Below are positions 14,504-21,747 of a stretch of DNA of 21,747 nucleotides, piece by piece. The translations under genes were made by a program, and so were the position numbers. The notes under the pieces are model-generated. The model worked only from the letters and a program-made list of their open reading frames with translations, had not been told where the DNA came from and searched no databases. Position 1 is the stretch's first letter; each line of letters starts with the position of its first letter. This stretch comes from an uncultured Erythrobacteraceae bacterium (GTDB taxonomy: Bacteria; Pseudomonadota; Alphaproteobacteria; Sphingomonadales; Sphingomonadaceae), in contig CAMLQG010000056.1 of the NCBI GenBank assembly GCA_946482075.1, positions 1-21,747 on the forward strand, read 5' to 3'.

Positions 14504-16659
14504 CTCGCCAAAGTCCCGACATTGCCGCTAGCGGCGATGATTTCGTTCTTGGGACCGTCCGCGACAATCTTTCCCTTGTCCAGAATGACGAGCCGCTCAC
14601 ACAGGGCAAAAAGTGCCGGTCGATGGGTGGATATGATTAACGTCTGGTCAGGCGTCACCGATTGAGACAGTCGGTCGCAGAAAAGTTTCTCGGTCTGGCT
14701 GTCCATCGCTCCGGTAGGCTCGTCCAGGAAAAGAAGCTGGGACTTCGACACGAAGGCTCGGGCGACGGCCAGGAAGGATCTCTGGCCGCCGGAAAGCTGT
14801 CGCCCATACTCTCCCACAAGGCGATCGAAGCCGCCCGCATCGCGCGAAAGGAATTCGTCCGCACCGGTGGACCTCAAGGCTGCAATGAGCGCCTCGTCAC
14901 CGATATCGCCGCGTCCAAGCAGGAGGTTCTCTTTCACGGTTCCCGTGAAAAGATTGGCGTCCTGTCCGATGAACCGGAATACTTCCCGTATGTCCTGAGG
15001 CCGGAATTGACGGCTATCGATGCCGTTGACGAGCAGATTCCCTTCCGTCGCCGGGTAAAGACCGCAAAGGACTCTGCCGAGTGTCGACTTACCCGACGCG
15101 ACCCGGCCGATCATGGCGATACGTTCCCCTGGCTTGATCGTCAGATTGATGCGATCAAGCGCCAGGTCCGGCGCATCGGGGTAGCGGAAGCTCACATCCT
15201 GCAGAACGATGTCGGCTGACCGGACTGCCGCAGGTACCGACAAGCCCCCCGATCGGCGCTCCTCGTCGCCTTCGAACAGGCGCTCGATGCTGTCGAGAGT
15301 TTCCTTGGCCTGCCGCCCCCGCGTGAGCAGGTAGGCGATCTGACCCGCCGGAGTAAGAGAGCGAGAGGCGAGCATGACAATGGCGATGATGGCGCCCATC
15401 GAAATCAGCCCGGCATCGAAGAGGTAGTACCCCCCGACGACAAGGGAGATGGTCGTGACCTGCTGGAAGGTAGCGGCCAGGCCAACTGCGGTTGCCGTGA
15501 TATTCTTCAATCGCTGCTGGGAATGGGTTCCGATCTCGGCCAGGCGGTACCAACGGCCGATCATACCGCCTTCGCCCGACATGCTTTTCAAGGTTTCCAT
15601 CCCGGCGATGGATTCCACGAGCAGGGTCTGTTGCAGGCCATGATCGGCCTGCGCATCCTGCGCGGCCTCGATCACCTTCTTCTGTAAGGAATAGCCTGCA
15701 AACAACATGCCCACGATGGCGACCAGAGGGACCAGCGCAAGCCAACCGGCAATATAGGCGATCACGAAGACGAAGAGCACGAGGAAGACGGAATCGACCA
15801 GCAGCACAACCGTGGTCGCTGCGAAGAAGTCTCTGACCGTCTGATATTCCGAGACGCGGGCGGCGAGTGCCCCGGTGTTCCCCCGCTTCGCCGAGAGGGG
15901 CATCGCCATCAGACGTGTGTAGATTTTCTGTGAAAGTTTGAGATCGAGCCGCCGGCCAATCTGGTCGATCACTTCCGCTCGCGCACGGCGCAGGGCGAAA
16001 TCCATCGCGAAAGCGAGCATGACGCCGAGGCCGAGTATCCACAAGGTCGACGCGGCACGATTGGGAATGACCCTGTCGTACACGTTCATGGTGAACAGGG
16101 GCAAGGAAAGCGCCAGGAAATTGATCAGCACGGAGGCGACCAGTATCGGCCGGAACGCATAGCGCTCACGGCGCAACTCGCTCCAGAACCAGTGATGCCG
16201 TCCCTTCTTGTACCACGGGCGTTCATGTTCCCGCAGCTTTTCGGGATCGCCGAAAACTGACAGAAACCCACCGGCGAAGTCGTCCGCGAGCTCTGAATGA
16301 GGCATCCAGACTGGTTGATCGTATCCCGGCATCCAGATCAGCAAATCATCGCCTTTCGCTTCGAAAACGACGATGCACCTGCCCCCCTCCATCTGGACGA
16401 GGGCAGGATATACTTCTGGATTCAGCGAGAGTTTCTTCGACCGGAAGGGTTCGAAATTGAGGCCGACCAATTGCAGCGCCTGCCCGGCTTGATGAAAGGG
16501 CAGGCTGCCGTTTCGCGTGCGGGGGAGATTGGTCAGCAAAGTTGGAGCAAAGGCCAAGCCATAATGTCGAGCCAGTTCCGCGATGCAAGCGGTCAGGTCG
16601 TCATGCTCGCCCACAACCCCAACTTCACCGATTTTCTCCACGACCAATCCAATCCGCAC
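14500..16659 (-). CDS. Type I secretion ABC transporter (permease-ATPase fusion, LapB-like)
   Basis: The 719-residue inner-membrane exporter couples ATP hydrolysis to one-step secretion of the adhesin. Residues about 15-140 form a C39-like domain; the peptidase cysteine is missing (HDDLTACIAEL, where active enzymes have a DCG-type motif), so it is a substrate-docking domain, not a protease. Six transmembrane helices lie at about 170-450. The nucleotide-binding domain has Walker A GRVASGKST (about 519-527), signature LSGGQ (about 620), Walker B LLFLDEP (about 640) and the switch histidine in STHRP (about 677). The start is GTG at 16659, 15 bp after the TolC-like gene stop; an in-frame GTG at 16614 is an alternative. 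It overlaps the hydrolase gene by 4 bp. Confidence 0.93.
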   Translation of the reverse strand: MRIGLVVEKIGEVGVVGEHDDLTACIAELARHYGLAFAPTLLTNLPRTRNGSLPFHQAGQALQLVGLNFEPFRSKKLSLNPEVYPALVQMEGGRCIVVFEAKGDDLLIWMPGYDQPVWMPHSELADDFAGGFLSVFGDPEKLREHERPWYKKGRHHWFWSELRRERYAFRPILVASVLINFLALSLPLFTMNVYDRVIPNRAASTLWILGLGVMLAFAMDFALRRARAEVIDQIGRRLDLKLSQKIYTRLMAMPLSAKRGNTGALAARVSEYQTVRDFFAATTVVLLVDSVFLVLFVFVIAYIAGWLALVPLVAIVGMLFAGYSLQKKVIEAAQDAQADHGLQQTLLVESIAGMETLKSMSGEGGMIGRWYRLAEIGTHSQQRLKNITATAVGLAATFQQVTTISLVVGGYYLFDAGLISMGAIIAIVMLASRSLTPAGQIAYLLTRGRQAKETLDSIERLFEGDEERRSGGLSVPAAVRSADIVLQDVSFRYPDAPDLALDRINLTIKPGERIAMIGRVASGKSTLGRVLCGLYPATEGNLLVNGIDSRQFRPQDIREVFRFIGQDANLFTGTVKENLLLGRGDIGDEALIAALRSTGADEFLSRDAGGFDRLVGEYGRQLSGGQRSFLAVARAFVSKSQLLFLDEPTGAMDSQTEKLFCDRLSQSVTPDQTLIISTHRPALFALCERLVILDKGKIVADGPKNEIIAASGNVGTLAR

Positions 16660-16674
16660 ATCATCTTTCAGGAT

Positions 16675-18078
16675 TTACTTGGGATATACCCGGCGATCGA
16701 GTTCCGCGGGCGCCGGCGGCCCATAATTGAACCGCTCCCTCTCCTTCATTCCGGCCCCAGCCCCGGGCGAAACCTGCATCGCTTCCAGGAAGCGATTGAC
16801 CGATGCCAGAGTCTGATATTTGGCGAATACTTCAGAGAACCGTGCGGTCTCCAGGCGAACCTGGGTGTTGTAGCGCGTGTTCTGGGCGTCGAGCACGTCC
16901 AGGAGCGAGCGGCGCCCGACATTGAACTGGCTGCGATAGGAAAGCAGAAGGTCGTCGGTCACCTGGCTTTGCTTGCTCAGGGCCCCGACCACCGCATTCC
17001 TTGTTTCCATCGCGGTCCAGGCAATGCGGACATCTTCTTCCGCTTCACGCTGCAGTTGATGGAGCCGATAGCGTGCTTCGCTCGACCGGCGCACCATTTC
17101 CTGCACCTTGGCGCGATTGATCCCGCCATCGAAGATGTTCCAGCGCAGGAAAACGCGGCCCTGGACGTCGTTCGACGATCCCTTGAAGCCATCGATGTCC
17201 TCGCCGACGCGACCAATCACATCGACACCGATCTCAGGATAGAGATCGCCCTTGGCCGCCTTGATCATCGCATGAGCGGCATCGACATCCGCCGAAGCTT
17301 CCCGGACCCGGGGGTTGTTCGTCCTTGCCAGGCCGACAGCTTCGTTGACATTCGTGGGCAGCGATGCTGCGAACTCAGGGGGTACCGCGACACGGTTGAT
17401 GTCGAGCCCCGTCAGCGTGCGGAGAGTTGTTCTTGCATTTTCCAGCGCCTCATGAGCTTCCGTATCGCGAACGATTGCGGCCTGGAGACGCTCTTCGGCC
17501 TGCTGCTGGTCCGCCACGCTGATCGAGCCCTGACGCACGCCTTCGCCAAGATCGTTCACGAGGCCTCGATGGAAGGCGACATTGTCCTGAGACGCAGCGA
17601 CGACGCGTTCCTGCAGCAGGATATCGAGATACTGCCGCGCCACCTGGAGAGCGATGAACTCGGAACGTTCGACGACGCGAAGCGACGCGCCGTCGACTCT
17701 GGCGGCCTGCCGCAGGAGTTCGCCCCTGCGCCGCCCGAAATCGACCGCGACCCATTCGGCCCGCGCATTCGCTTCCAGCGGATAAAGCCAATCATCGGCA
17801 ATTCCGAGAGATCGACGCGTCCGATTTTCCAGACGGCGTGCCCCGGCCGAGGCTTCCAGATCGACTCTGGGAGCATATAGGCCTTGCGCTTGCTTTCGCT
17901 CGAACTGGATCGCCTCCATGTTCATCTGAGCCTGGATGATCTCCGGATTGGACTCCATGGCGACTGCGACCGCGTCGCGCATCGAAACCGCATCTCCCGC
18001 GGCCTGCGCCAGCGCCGGCGCTGACGCTCCACAGAACAGGGCCGCAATCGCGGTGCTGAGTATCTTGCCCTTTCTCAT
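16675..18078 (-). CDS. TolC-family outer-membrane channel of the type I system, LapE-like
   Basis: The 467-residue protein begins with a clear Sec signal peptide (MRKGKILSTAIAALFCGASAPALA, cleavage about residue 24). Two TolC/OEP repeats follow: AVAVAMESNPEI and AVGLARTNNPRVREA open the two halves. RVFLRWNIFDGG and the YRSQFNVGRRSLLDVLDAQNTRYNTQ segment near the C-terminus are typical of type I secretion TolC homologues. It forms the trimeric outer-membrane/periplasmic duct that receives substrate from the ABC-HlyD complex. GGGGGAAAGG lies just before ATG 18078. It sits 16 bp after the OmpA-family gene and 15 bp before the ABC gene, so one transcript is likely. Confidence 0.92.
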   Translation of the reverse strand: MRKGKILSTAIAALFCGASAPALAQAAGDAVSMRDAVAVAMESNPEIIQAQMNMEAIQFERKQAQGLYAPRVDLEASAGARRLENRTRRSLGIADDWLYPLEANARAEWVAVDFGRRRGELLRQAARVDGASLRVVERSEFIALQVARQYLDILLQERVVAASQDNVAFHRGLVNDLGEGVRQGSISVADQQQAEERLQAAIVRDTEAHEALENARTTLRTLTGLDINRVAVPPEFAASLPTNVNEAVGLARTNNPRVREASADVDAAHAMIKAAKGDLYPEIGVDVIGRVGEDIDGFKGSSNDVQGRVFLRWNIFDGGINRAKVQEMVRRSSEARYRLHQLQREAEEDVRIAWTAMETRNAVVGALSKQSQVTDDLLLSYRSQFNVGRRSLLDVLDAQNTRYNTQVRLETARFSEVFAKYQTLASVNRFLEAMQVSPGAGAGMKERERFNYGPPAPAELDRRVYPK

Positions 18079-18094
18079 GACCTTTCCCCCGTCC

Positions 18095-18802
18095 TCAATT
18101 CACAGTGATCTCGACGCGACGATTTTGTGGATTCCGAACCCCATCTTCGGTCTGAACTCTCGGTATCGTCTCGCCATAGGATCCGACTTGGATGGCGCCC
18201 GGCGCGATGCCCCGGCTCTGCATCAGCGAAGCCACCGCCTCGGCCCTGCGCCTGGACAGCGCGTCATTATACGCATCGCTGCCGGCGCGATCGGTGTGAC
18301 CCGCGACCGTGAACCCCTGCCAATTGCAGACTGCGACATTGTTCGCGACATAGTCGACGGTCTGCGTTGCCTCGGCCGGAGGCGTCGCGTCATCGAACTC
18401 GAAGAAGACGATGCCGGCGACCTTCTGCTGGCAGAAATCCGGAGTTGGCCCGGCTTGCGCCTGCGGAACCTGGGGCGCACCGACGAAACGCGCATAAGCG
18501 TCGCCGCATTTGCGGATACTGGTTTCATCGCGGGTCGATGATTTCATGAACCCGATGGCAATGCCGCACTGGACCTTCGTTTCCGTCGCCCAGATGAAGC
18601 GGGGGTCATTGGCGGAGACAATTGCCGGATCGAGGCTGCCTGCCAGGCCTGCATCGTAGCGGGTCTGCAACTCCCTTCGCAGGTCGCCGCCGCTGAGGCT
18701 CAGTAGATCGCCGCTCGTTTCTTGCGCATATGCCGCCGCTGACGACAGCAAAGCGAAGGTGATCGCATATACGCCAATATATGCACGCTTGTTCTTGAAC
18801 AT
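18095..18802 (-). CDS. OmpA-family peptidoglycan-binding protein
   Basis: The 235-residue secreted protein has a signal peptide ending near residue 26 (SSAAAYAQ), an unrecognised N-terminal region of about 95 residues, a Pro/Gln/Ala-rich linker (GAPQVPQAQAGPTP), and a C-terminal OmpA domain with IVFFEFDDA, GHTDRAGSDAYNDALSRRRA and the hallmark NPQNRRVEI. The Asp and Arg in these motifs bind diaminopimelate of peptidoglycan. Four cysteines in the mature part (KVQCG, RKCGD, DFCQQ, AVCNW) could form two disulfides. There is no beta-barrel, so it is probably a periplasmic or outer-membrane-associated wall anchor. It lies between the adhesin (29 bp) and TolC-like genes and may tether the secretion channel or adhesin to the wall. 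Confidence 0.88.
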   Translation of the reverse strand: MFKNKRAYIGVYAITFALLSSAAAYAQETSGDLLSLSGGDLRRELQTRYDAGLAGSLDPAIVSANDPRFIWATETKVQCGIAIGFMKSSTRDETSIRKCGDAYARFVGAPQVPQAQAGPTPDFCQQKVAGIVFFEFDDATPPAEATQTVDYVANNVAVCNWQGFTVAGHTDRAGSDAYNDALSRRRAEAVASLMQSRGIAPGAIQVGSYGETIPRVQTEDGVRNPQNRRVEITVN

Positions 18803-18831
18803 ACTCTCCCCCTGTTCATTGCCGCGATCGT

Positions 18832-21747
18832 TCAGCCATGACCTTGCGCTGCCACCAAGGCATTCAGGTCGTCGTGCAAAGTGTCATTCCCGGCTGCAAA
18901 ATTTGTGGTCACGTCATTCGCCACCAGATCCAGCAGAGCGGCGAGCTTCTCGATCGAAGCTTGTGCGCCTTGCTCGCCCGGCTCGGAATGTGCGCCCGGC
19001 AGGGTCCCAAGGAAGCTGTCGAGCAACTTGTCGACGGCCCCTTCGCTTGCCACCTGGTCGAGATTGGCCTGCACCGCCGCAGCTTGAGCATCAGGCTCGG
19101 CAACGGTCTTCTGCTCATCGGAAGTTCCGGCCGACGTTTCCTGCGCAAGCAGCAACAGAGAATCCATCAGCTGGCTTGCCGAATTATCGATCGGCGGATG
19201 GGCATCCGAGATATCCTCGTCGCCCGCTTCCGCGAGCATGAACGGTGTGGATGACTGGTCCTCCACATCGGCAAAGGATGTCACGGGCGCGTCGGTCTCA
19301 TGGAACTCGCTATGCGCTTCATCGACCTGTTGCGCGTCTTCCTCTGCATTATCGGACGCCCAGTTTTCCGGCGATGGGAGGGGTGATTCCACCTCGCTCA
19401 GGATCGTCTGCACGAGCTCGGAAGTATCCGATTTCGGCCCATCCTCGGCATGCTCGATCACTGCGATGAACTTGAGCATATCGTTTTCCGGAAGCGGATT
19501 GAGCAGTGCGCCCGCCGCGGCGGCCACCGAAGCCATCTGCAGTTCGCGCGTGGCGAACGCCGCGTCGGCCAGCTCGCCCTTGCTTCCATCCTCGCGAGTG
19601 AACGTTCCGGTGCCATGGACCTGCACATCGCCGTCGGCAGCCGAATACGCCTTGCCATCCGATGTCAGCGAGATTTCCTTGATGCCCATTTCGCTGAGCA
19701 AGTGGAACTCGCCTTCATCGGCGACGCCGTTCTGGTTCACATCCTGCCACACGCCGAACTGGGCATAAGCTTCGTCCGAGGCGTTCAGAACACCGTCGTC
19801 GTTGCTGTCATACGCAGCAGCGATGGCTTCGAGATCGGTCTGGCCATTGCCTCCGAAAACGAACTCGGACGCGTCGCTGACCTTACCGTCTCCGTTGGCA
19901 TCGCGCGCCAGGATACCGTCATCCTCACCGGCCCAAGCCGTCGATTCCCGGATGCCATCGCCATTGTAATCATAGGTGATGCCCGCGTCGCGAGATACGA
20001 ATTCCACTCCGTCGCCATCCAGATCGAGGACGACAGGGGGAACGGTGGGTTCAAATGTGATGTCCAGTTGCGACGTCTGGGCATCGCCGTCCGCATCTAC
20101 CAACTGAACCGGGATCGAAACGTCCACCGGCTCATTCGTCTCCACGACGGCGCCGAGGCCCGTAATGGTGAATTCGTTGCCCGATACGTAGCGGGCTTCG
20201 AGCGTCGTGTAGGCTCCGTCCGTATAGACGCCGATCGTCGTTCCGACCTTGACGCCATCATACGAAACGGATCCATCGGCGTTCTTGGTCAGCGTATAAT
20301 CCACGCCATTGTAGGTGACGGTGTAAGTGCCGGTCGCTGTCGTATCGATGGTGAATTCCGCATCATCGGCGGTGGAAACCGTATTCCCGCCATATTTGAT
20401 CACGACTTCCGTAATGTTTTCGGTGGCACCGTTCCCCACCTGGTTGACATTGCCGCTGTCATTGTCGGTGGAGGCGATCAGCTTGACGGCCGAGGTCCCG
20501 TTCGGGCTGCCCTGCAGGCCGAACTCGATCGTGGCGAATGGCACGGTATAGTGCCCGTCAAACGTATGATTGGACGGCGAAACGTATCCACCGCTACCGC
20601 TTGCCGGCGAGCCGAGCAGATCCTCGACAAAGTCGATCCGAAGGCCCTGGTTGGGACCCACGCCGAGACTGCCGCCGCCCGCGCCGCCGGAACCCATTTC
20701 ATTGGCATTCCCATTGGCGGTATCGCCGTTCGCGATGGGAGTGATCAGCACATCCTGGCTGGAATTGTTCTGGGGAGTATTCTCTTCGCCCAAAGGAACG
20801 AAGCCCACCCAATGGGTGTTCCCGCCCACGAAGTCGTAGCTGCCATCGGTGAATTCGACTTCGCTGGTCGAGTCCACCTCGCCATACATCGTCACCGTAT
20901 ACTGGTCGTCCGATTGCGAAACATCGCCATCCTGGTTCACCTGTACGGTGAATACCCAATCGCTGGTATCGCCGATGTCGGCGAACGGATCATCCGTCGA
21001 CGTCGAAGCGATGAGCAGCTGCCCGTCGCTGGAGACGTGATAATAGATCGTGCTGCCACCGGAGGTCAGGCCGCTGTCACCTTCCACGCTGTCGGGAAAT
21101 CTCACCGTCCCCGGCTGATCGGCGCCGACATTGTCATCGACGTTTCCGTCGGTATCCAGATCGCTGCTTTCCGACTGGCCGGCGGAATTGATCACCGACA
21201 GGTGCTGTGGCGTAAAGTCCACCGGCACATCGTCCTCGACCACGATCGTGAACTGGTCGTCCAGCTCCACCGGATCGCCGTCCGCATCGGTCGCGGTGAT
21301 CGCGTCCGAGAAGTCCAGCACCAGCGTGTCGCTGTCGTCGTTCCCGTCCTCGTCGGGATGGTCCAGCTGGTCCAGCAGCTCGAACTCGTAATCCCCGTTC
21401 GCCGACACGCTCAGCGTCAGCACCTGGTTCGCCGCCGGGTCCGCGCCGGTGTAGCCCACCAGCACCCCGTTCACCAACGCGTAGTGCACCTCTTCCCCGT
21501 TCGAGGTCAGCTCCGGAAGGTCCACTCCGTTCAGGTCGCTCACCAGGCCGAACGTCCCGGGCTGGTCCGCCCCGAACTCCACCAGCCCGCTCAGCGAGCC
21601 GGTCGCCACCGTGGTCACACCGTCATTGTCCGTGATCCCGTCGGGCAGCTCGTCCTCGTCGACATACCCCGTCACGCTGGCATCCGCCAACGCCGGCACA
21701 TCGTCCTCGACCACGATCGTGAACTGGTCGTCCAGCTCCACCGGATC
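18832..21747 (-). CDS. Giant T1SS-143-type repeat adhesin, C-terminal part (5' end beyond window)
   Basis: The reading frame is open from the stop at 18834-18832 to the right edge; GTG at 21741 is a valine inside a repeat, not a start. The visible 971 or so residues comprise: parts of at least two tandem 157-residue repeats with the boundary VELDDQFTIVVEDDVP, each acidic and Ig-like as in T1SS-143/BapA-type proteins; a divergent last repeat of about 390 residues; a calcium-binding block (about 19700-20035) with LDLDGDGVEF, YNGDG, DANGDGKVSD, DSNDDGVLN and DVNQNGVADEGE; then an acidic, Ala/Ser-rich tail ending ALVAAQGHG, the likely type I secretion signal. Classical GGxGxD nonapeptide arrays are absent, leaving only a trace (AAGNDTL) near the end. 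The protein should be secreted by the downstream exporter and hold cells to surfaces or each other. Any LapG-type cleavage module would be N-terminal, outside this window. Confidence 0.88.
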   Translation of the reverse strand, partial: DPVELDDQFTIVVEDDVPALADASVTGYVDEDELPDGITDNDGVTTVATGSLSGLVEFGADQPGTFGLVSDLNGVDLPELTSNGEEVHYALVNGVLVGYTGADPAANQVLTLSVSANGDYEFELLDQLDHPDEDGNDDSDTLVLDFSDAITATDADGDPVELDDQFTIVVEDDVPVDFTPQHLSVINSAGQSESSDLDTDGNVDDNVGADQPGTVRFPDSVEGDSGLTSGGSTIYYHVSSDGQLLIASTSTDDPFADIGDTSDWVFTVQVNQDGDVSQSDDQYTVTMYGEVDSTSEVEFTDGSYDFVGGNTHWVGFVPLGEENTPQNNSSQDVLITPIANGDTANGNANEMGSGGAGGGSLGVGPNQGLRIDFVEDLLGSPASGSGGYVSPSNHTFDGHYTVPFATIEFGLQGSPNGTSAVKLIASTDNDSGNVNQVGNGATENITEVVIKYGGNTVSTADDAEFTIDTTATGTYTVTYNGVDYTLTKNADGSVSYDGVKVGTTIGVYTDGAYTTLEARYVSGNEFTITGLGAVVETNEPVDVSIPVQLVDADGDAQTSQLDITFEPTVPPVVLDLDGDGVEFVSRDAGITYDYNGDGIRESTAWAGEDDGILARDANGDGKVSDASEFVFGGNGQTDLEAIAAAYDSNDDGVLNASDEAYAQFGVWQDVNQNGVADEGEFHLLSEMGIKEISLTSDGKAYSAADGDVQVHGTGTFTREDGSKGELADAAFATRELQMASVAAAAGALLNPLPENDMLKFIAVIEHAEDGPKSDTSELVQTILSEVESPLPSPENWASDNAEEDAQQVDEAHSEFHETDAPVTSFADVEDQSSTPFMLAEAGDEDISDAHPPIDNSASQLMDSLLLLAQETSAGTSDEQKTVAEPDAQAAAVQANLDQVASEGAVDKLLDSFLGTLPGAHSEPGEQGAQASIEKLAALLDLVANDVTTNFAAGNDTLHDDLNALVAAQGHG
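21222..21747 (-). repeat. Tandem repeat within the adhesin gene, 471-bp period
   Basis: The 55 bases at 21222-21276 recur without a change at 21693-21747, where the window ends, so identity may run further. The offset of 471 bp equals 157 codons and keeps frame. The protein repeat boundary is VELDDQFTIVVEDDVP. To the left of 21222 the two copies diverge at once, which marks 21222 as the end of the homogeneous array towards the C-terminus. Such uniform DNA suggests recent expansion or gene conversion. Confidence 0.85.

Noticed and set aside
14268..14609. A 113-codon frame across the ABC/hydrolase junction
   Set aside because: It lies in an alternative frame over the 4-bp overlap of two real genes and has no motif.
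14500..16659. Bacteriocin-type exporter with an active C39 leader peptidase
   Set aside because: The catalytic cysteine is missing and no double-glycine peptide gene is nearby; a LapB-like adhesin exporter fits better.
16297..17880. A 527-codon frame antisense to the TolC-like and ABC genes
   Set aside because: It spans parts of two well-supported genes; its length reflects few stops in GC-rich DNA.
21739..21741. GTG as the start codon of the adhesin
   Set aside because: It encodes Val of the repeated DPVELDDQ segment and the frame stays open to the window edge; the real start is outside.
18832..21747. CRISPR array or short tandem repeats at the right end
   Set aside because: The repetition has a 471-bp period, keeps the reading frame and encodes protein repeats; there are no short repeats with uniform spacers.

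Overview
The window reads as chromosomal DNA of a GC-rich alphaproteobacterium, most likely a sphingomonad (Novosphingobium/Sphingobium-like). This rests on the base composition, on the mix of oxidative catabolic genes (LLM flavin monooxygenase, P450, EthD, amidohydrolase, SDRs, VOC), and on a type I secretion/giant-adhesin locus. The organism is inferred from gene content only. I see no tRNA, rRNA, CRISPR array, insertion sequence or phage gene.

Left half (1-10748): a small-molecule oxidation and modification cluster in four transcription blocks. An LLM flavin monooxygenase (130-1386, +) is followed by an acyl-CoA synthetase (1500-3041, +). They converge on a leftward block of P450 (4737-5939), amidohydrolase-2 protein (3466-4629) and EthD-like protein (3054-3455). 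Divergent from the P450 is a tight rightward block: DUF1214-like protein (6144-7367), SDR (7402-8166), sulfotransferase-family protein (8195-9460) and second SDR (9464-10204). This converges on a VOC/glyoxalase-fold protein (10227-10748, -). The set suggests hydroxylation, dehydrogenation, possible sulfonation and CoA activation of a hydrophobic (terpenoid-, steroid- or aromatic-like) compound; the substrate is not identifiable. Nearly the same AT-rich element lies upstream of the LLM gene (1-22) and of the amidohydrolase (4685-4707), in the same orientation to the gene it precedes. In the second copy it fills the spacer between recognisable -35 and -10 boxes, so the blocks may be co-regulated.

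Right half (10749-21747): a surface-adhesion/type I secretion locus. Six leftward genes form an apparent operon: a giant T1SS-143-type repeat adhesin (18832 to beyond the window), OmpA-family protein (18095-18802), TolC-like outer-membrane channel (16675-18078), ABC exporter with a degenerate C39-like N-terminus (14500-16659), SleB-family cell-wall hydrolase (13466-14503) and HlyD-like adaptor (12162-13469). The hydrolase is joined to both the ABC gene and the HlyD gene by 4-bp stop/start overlaps. Tail-to-tail with this operon lies a secreted transglutaminase-like cysteine peptidase (11174-12148, +) of the family that includes LapG, the protease that releases LapA-type adhesins. The set resembles a Lap-type adhesin system with two additions, a murein hydrolase and an OmpA-type peptidoglycan anchor. 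The roughly 425-bp leader before the peptidase holds a structured stretch that only partly resembles a class-I cyclic-di-GMP riboswitch.

The adhesin runs off the right edge inside a long tandem repeat (period 471 bp, 157 residues), so its N-terminus, full length and promoter cannot be seen.
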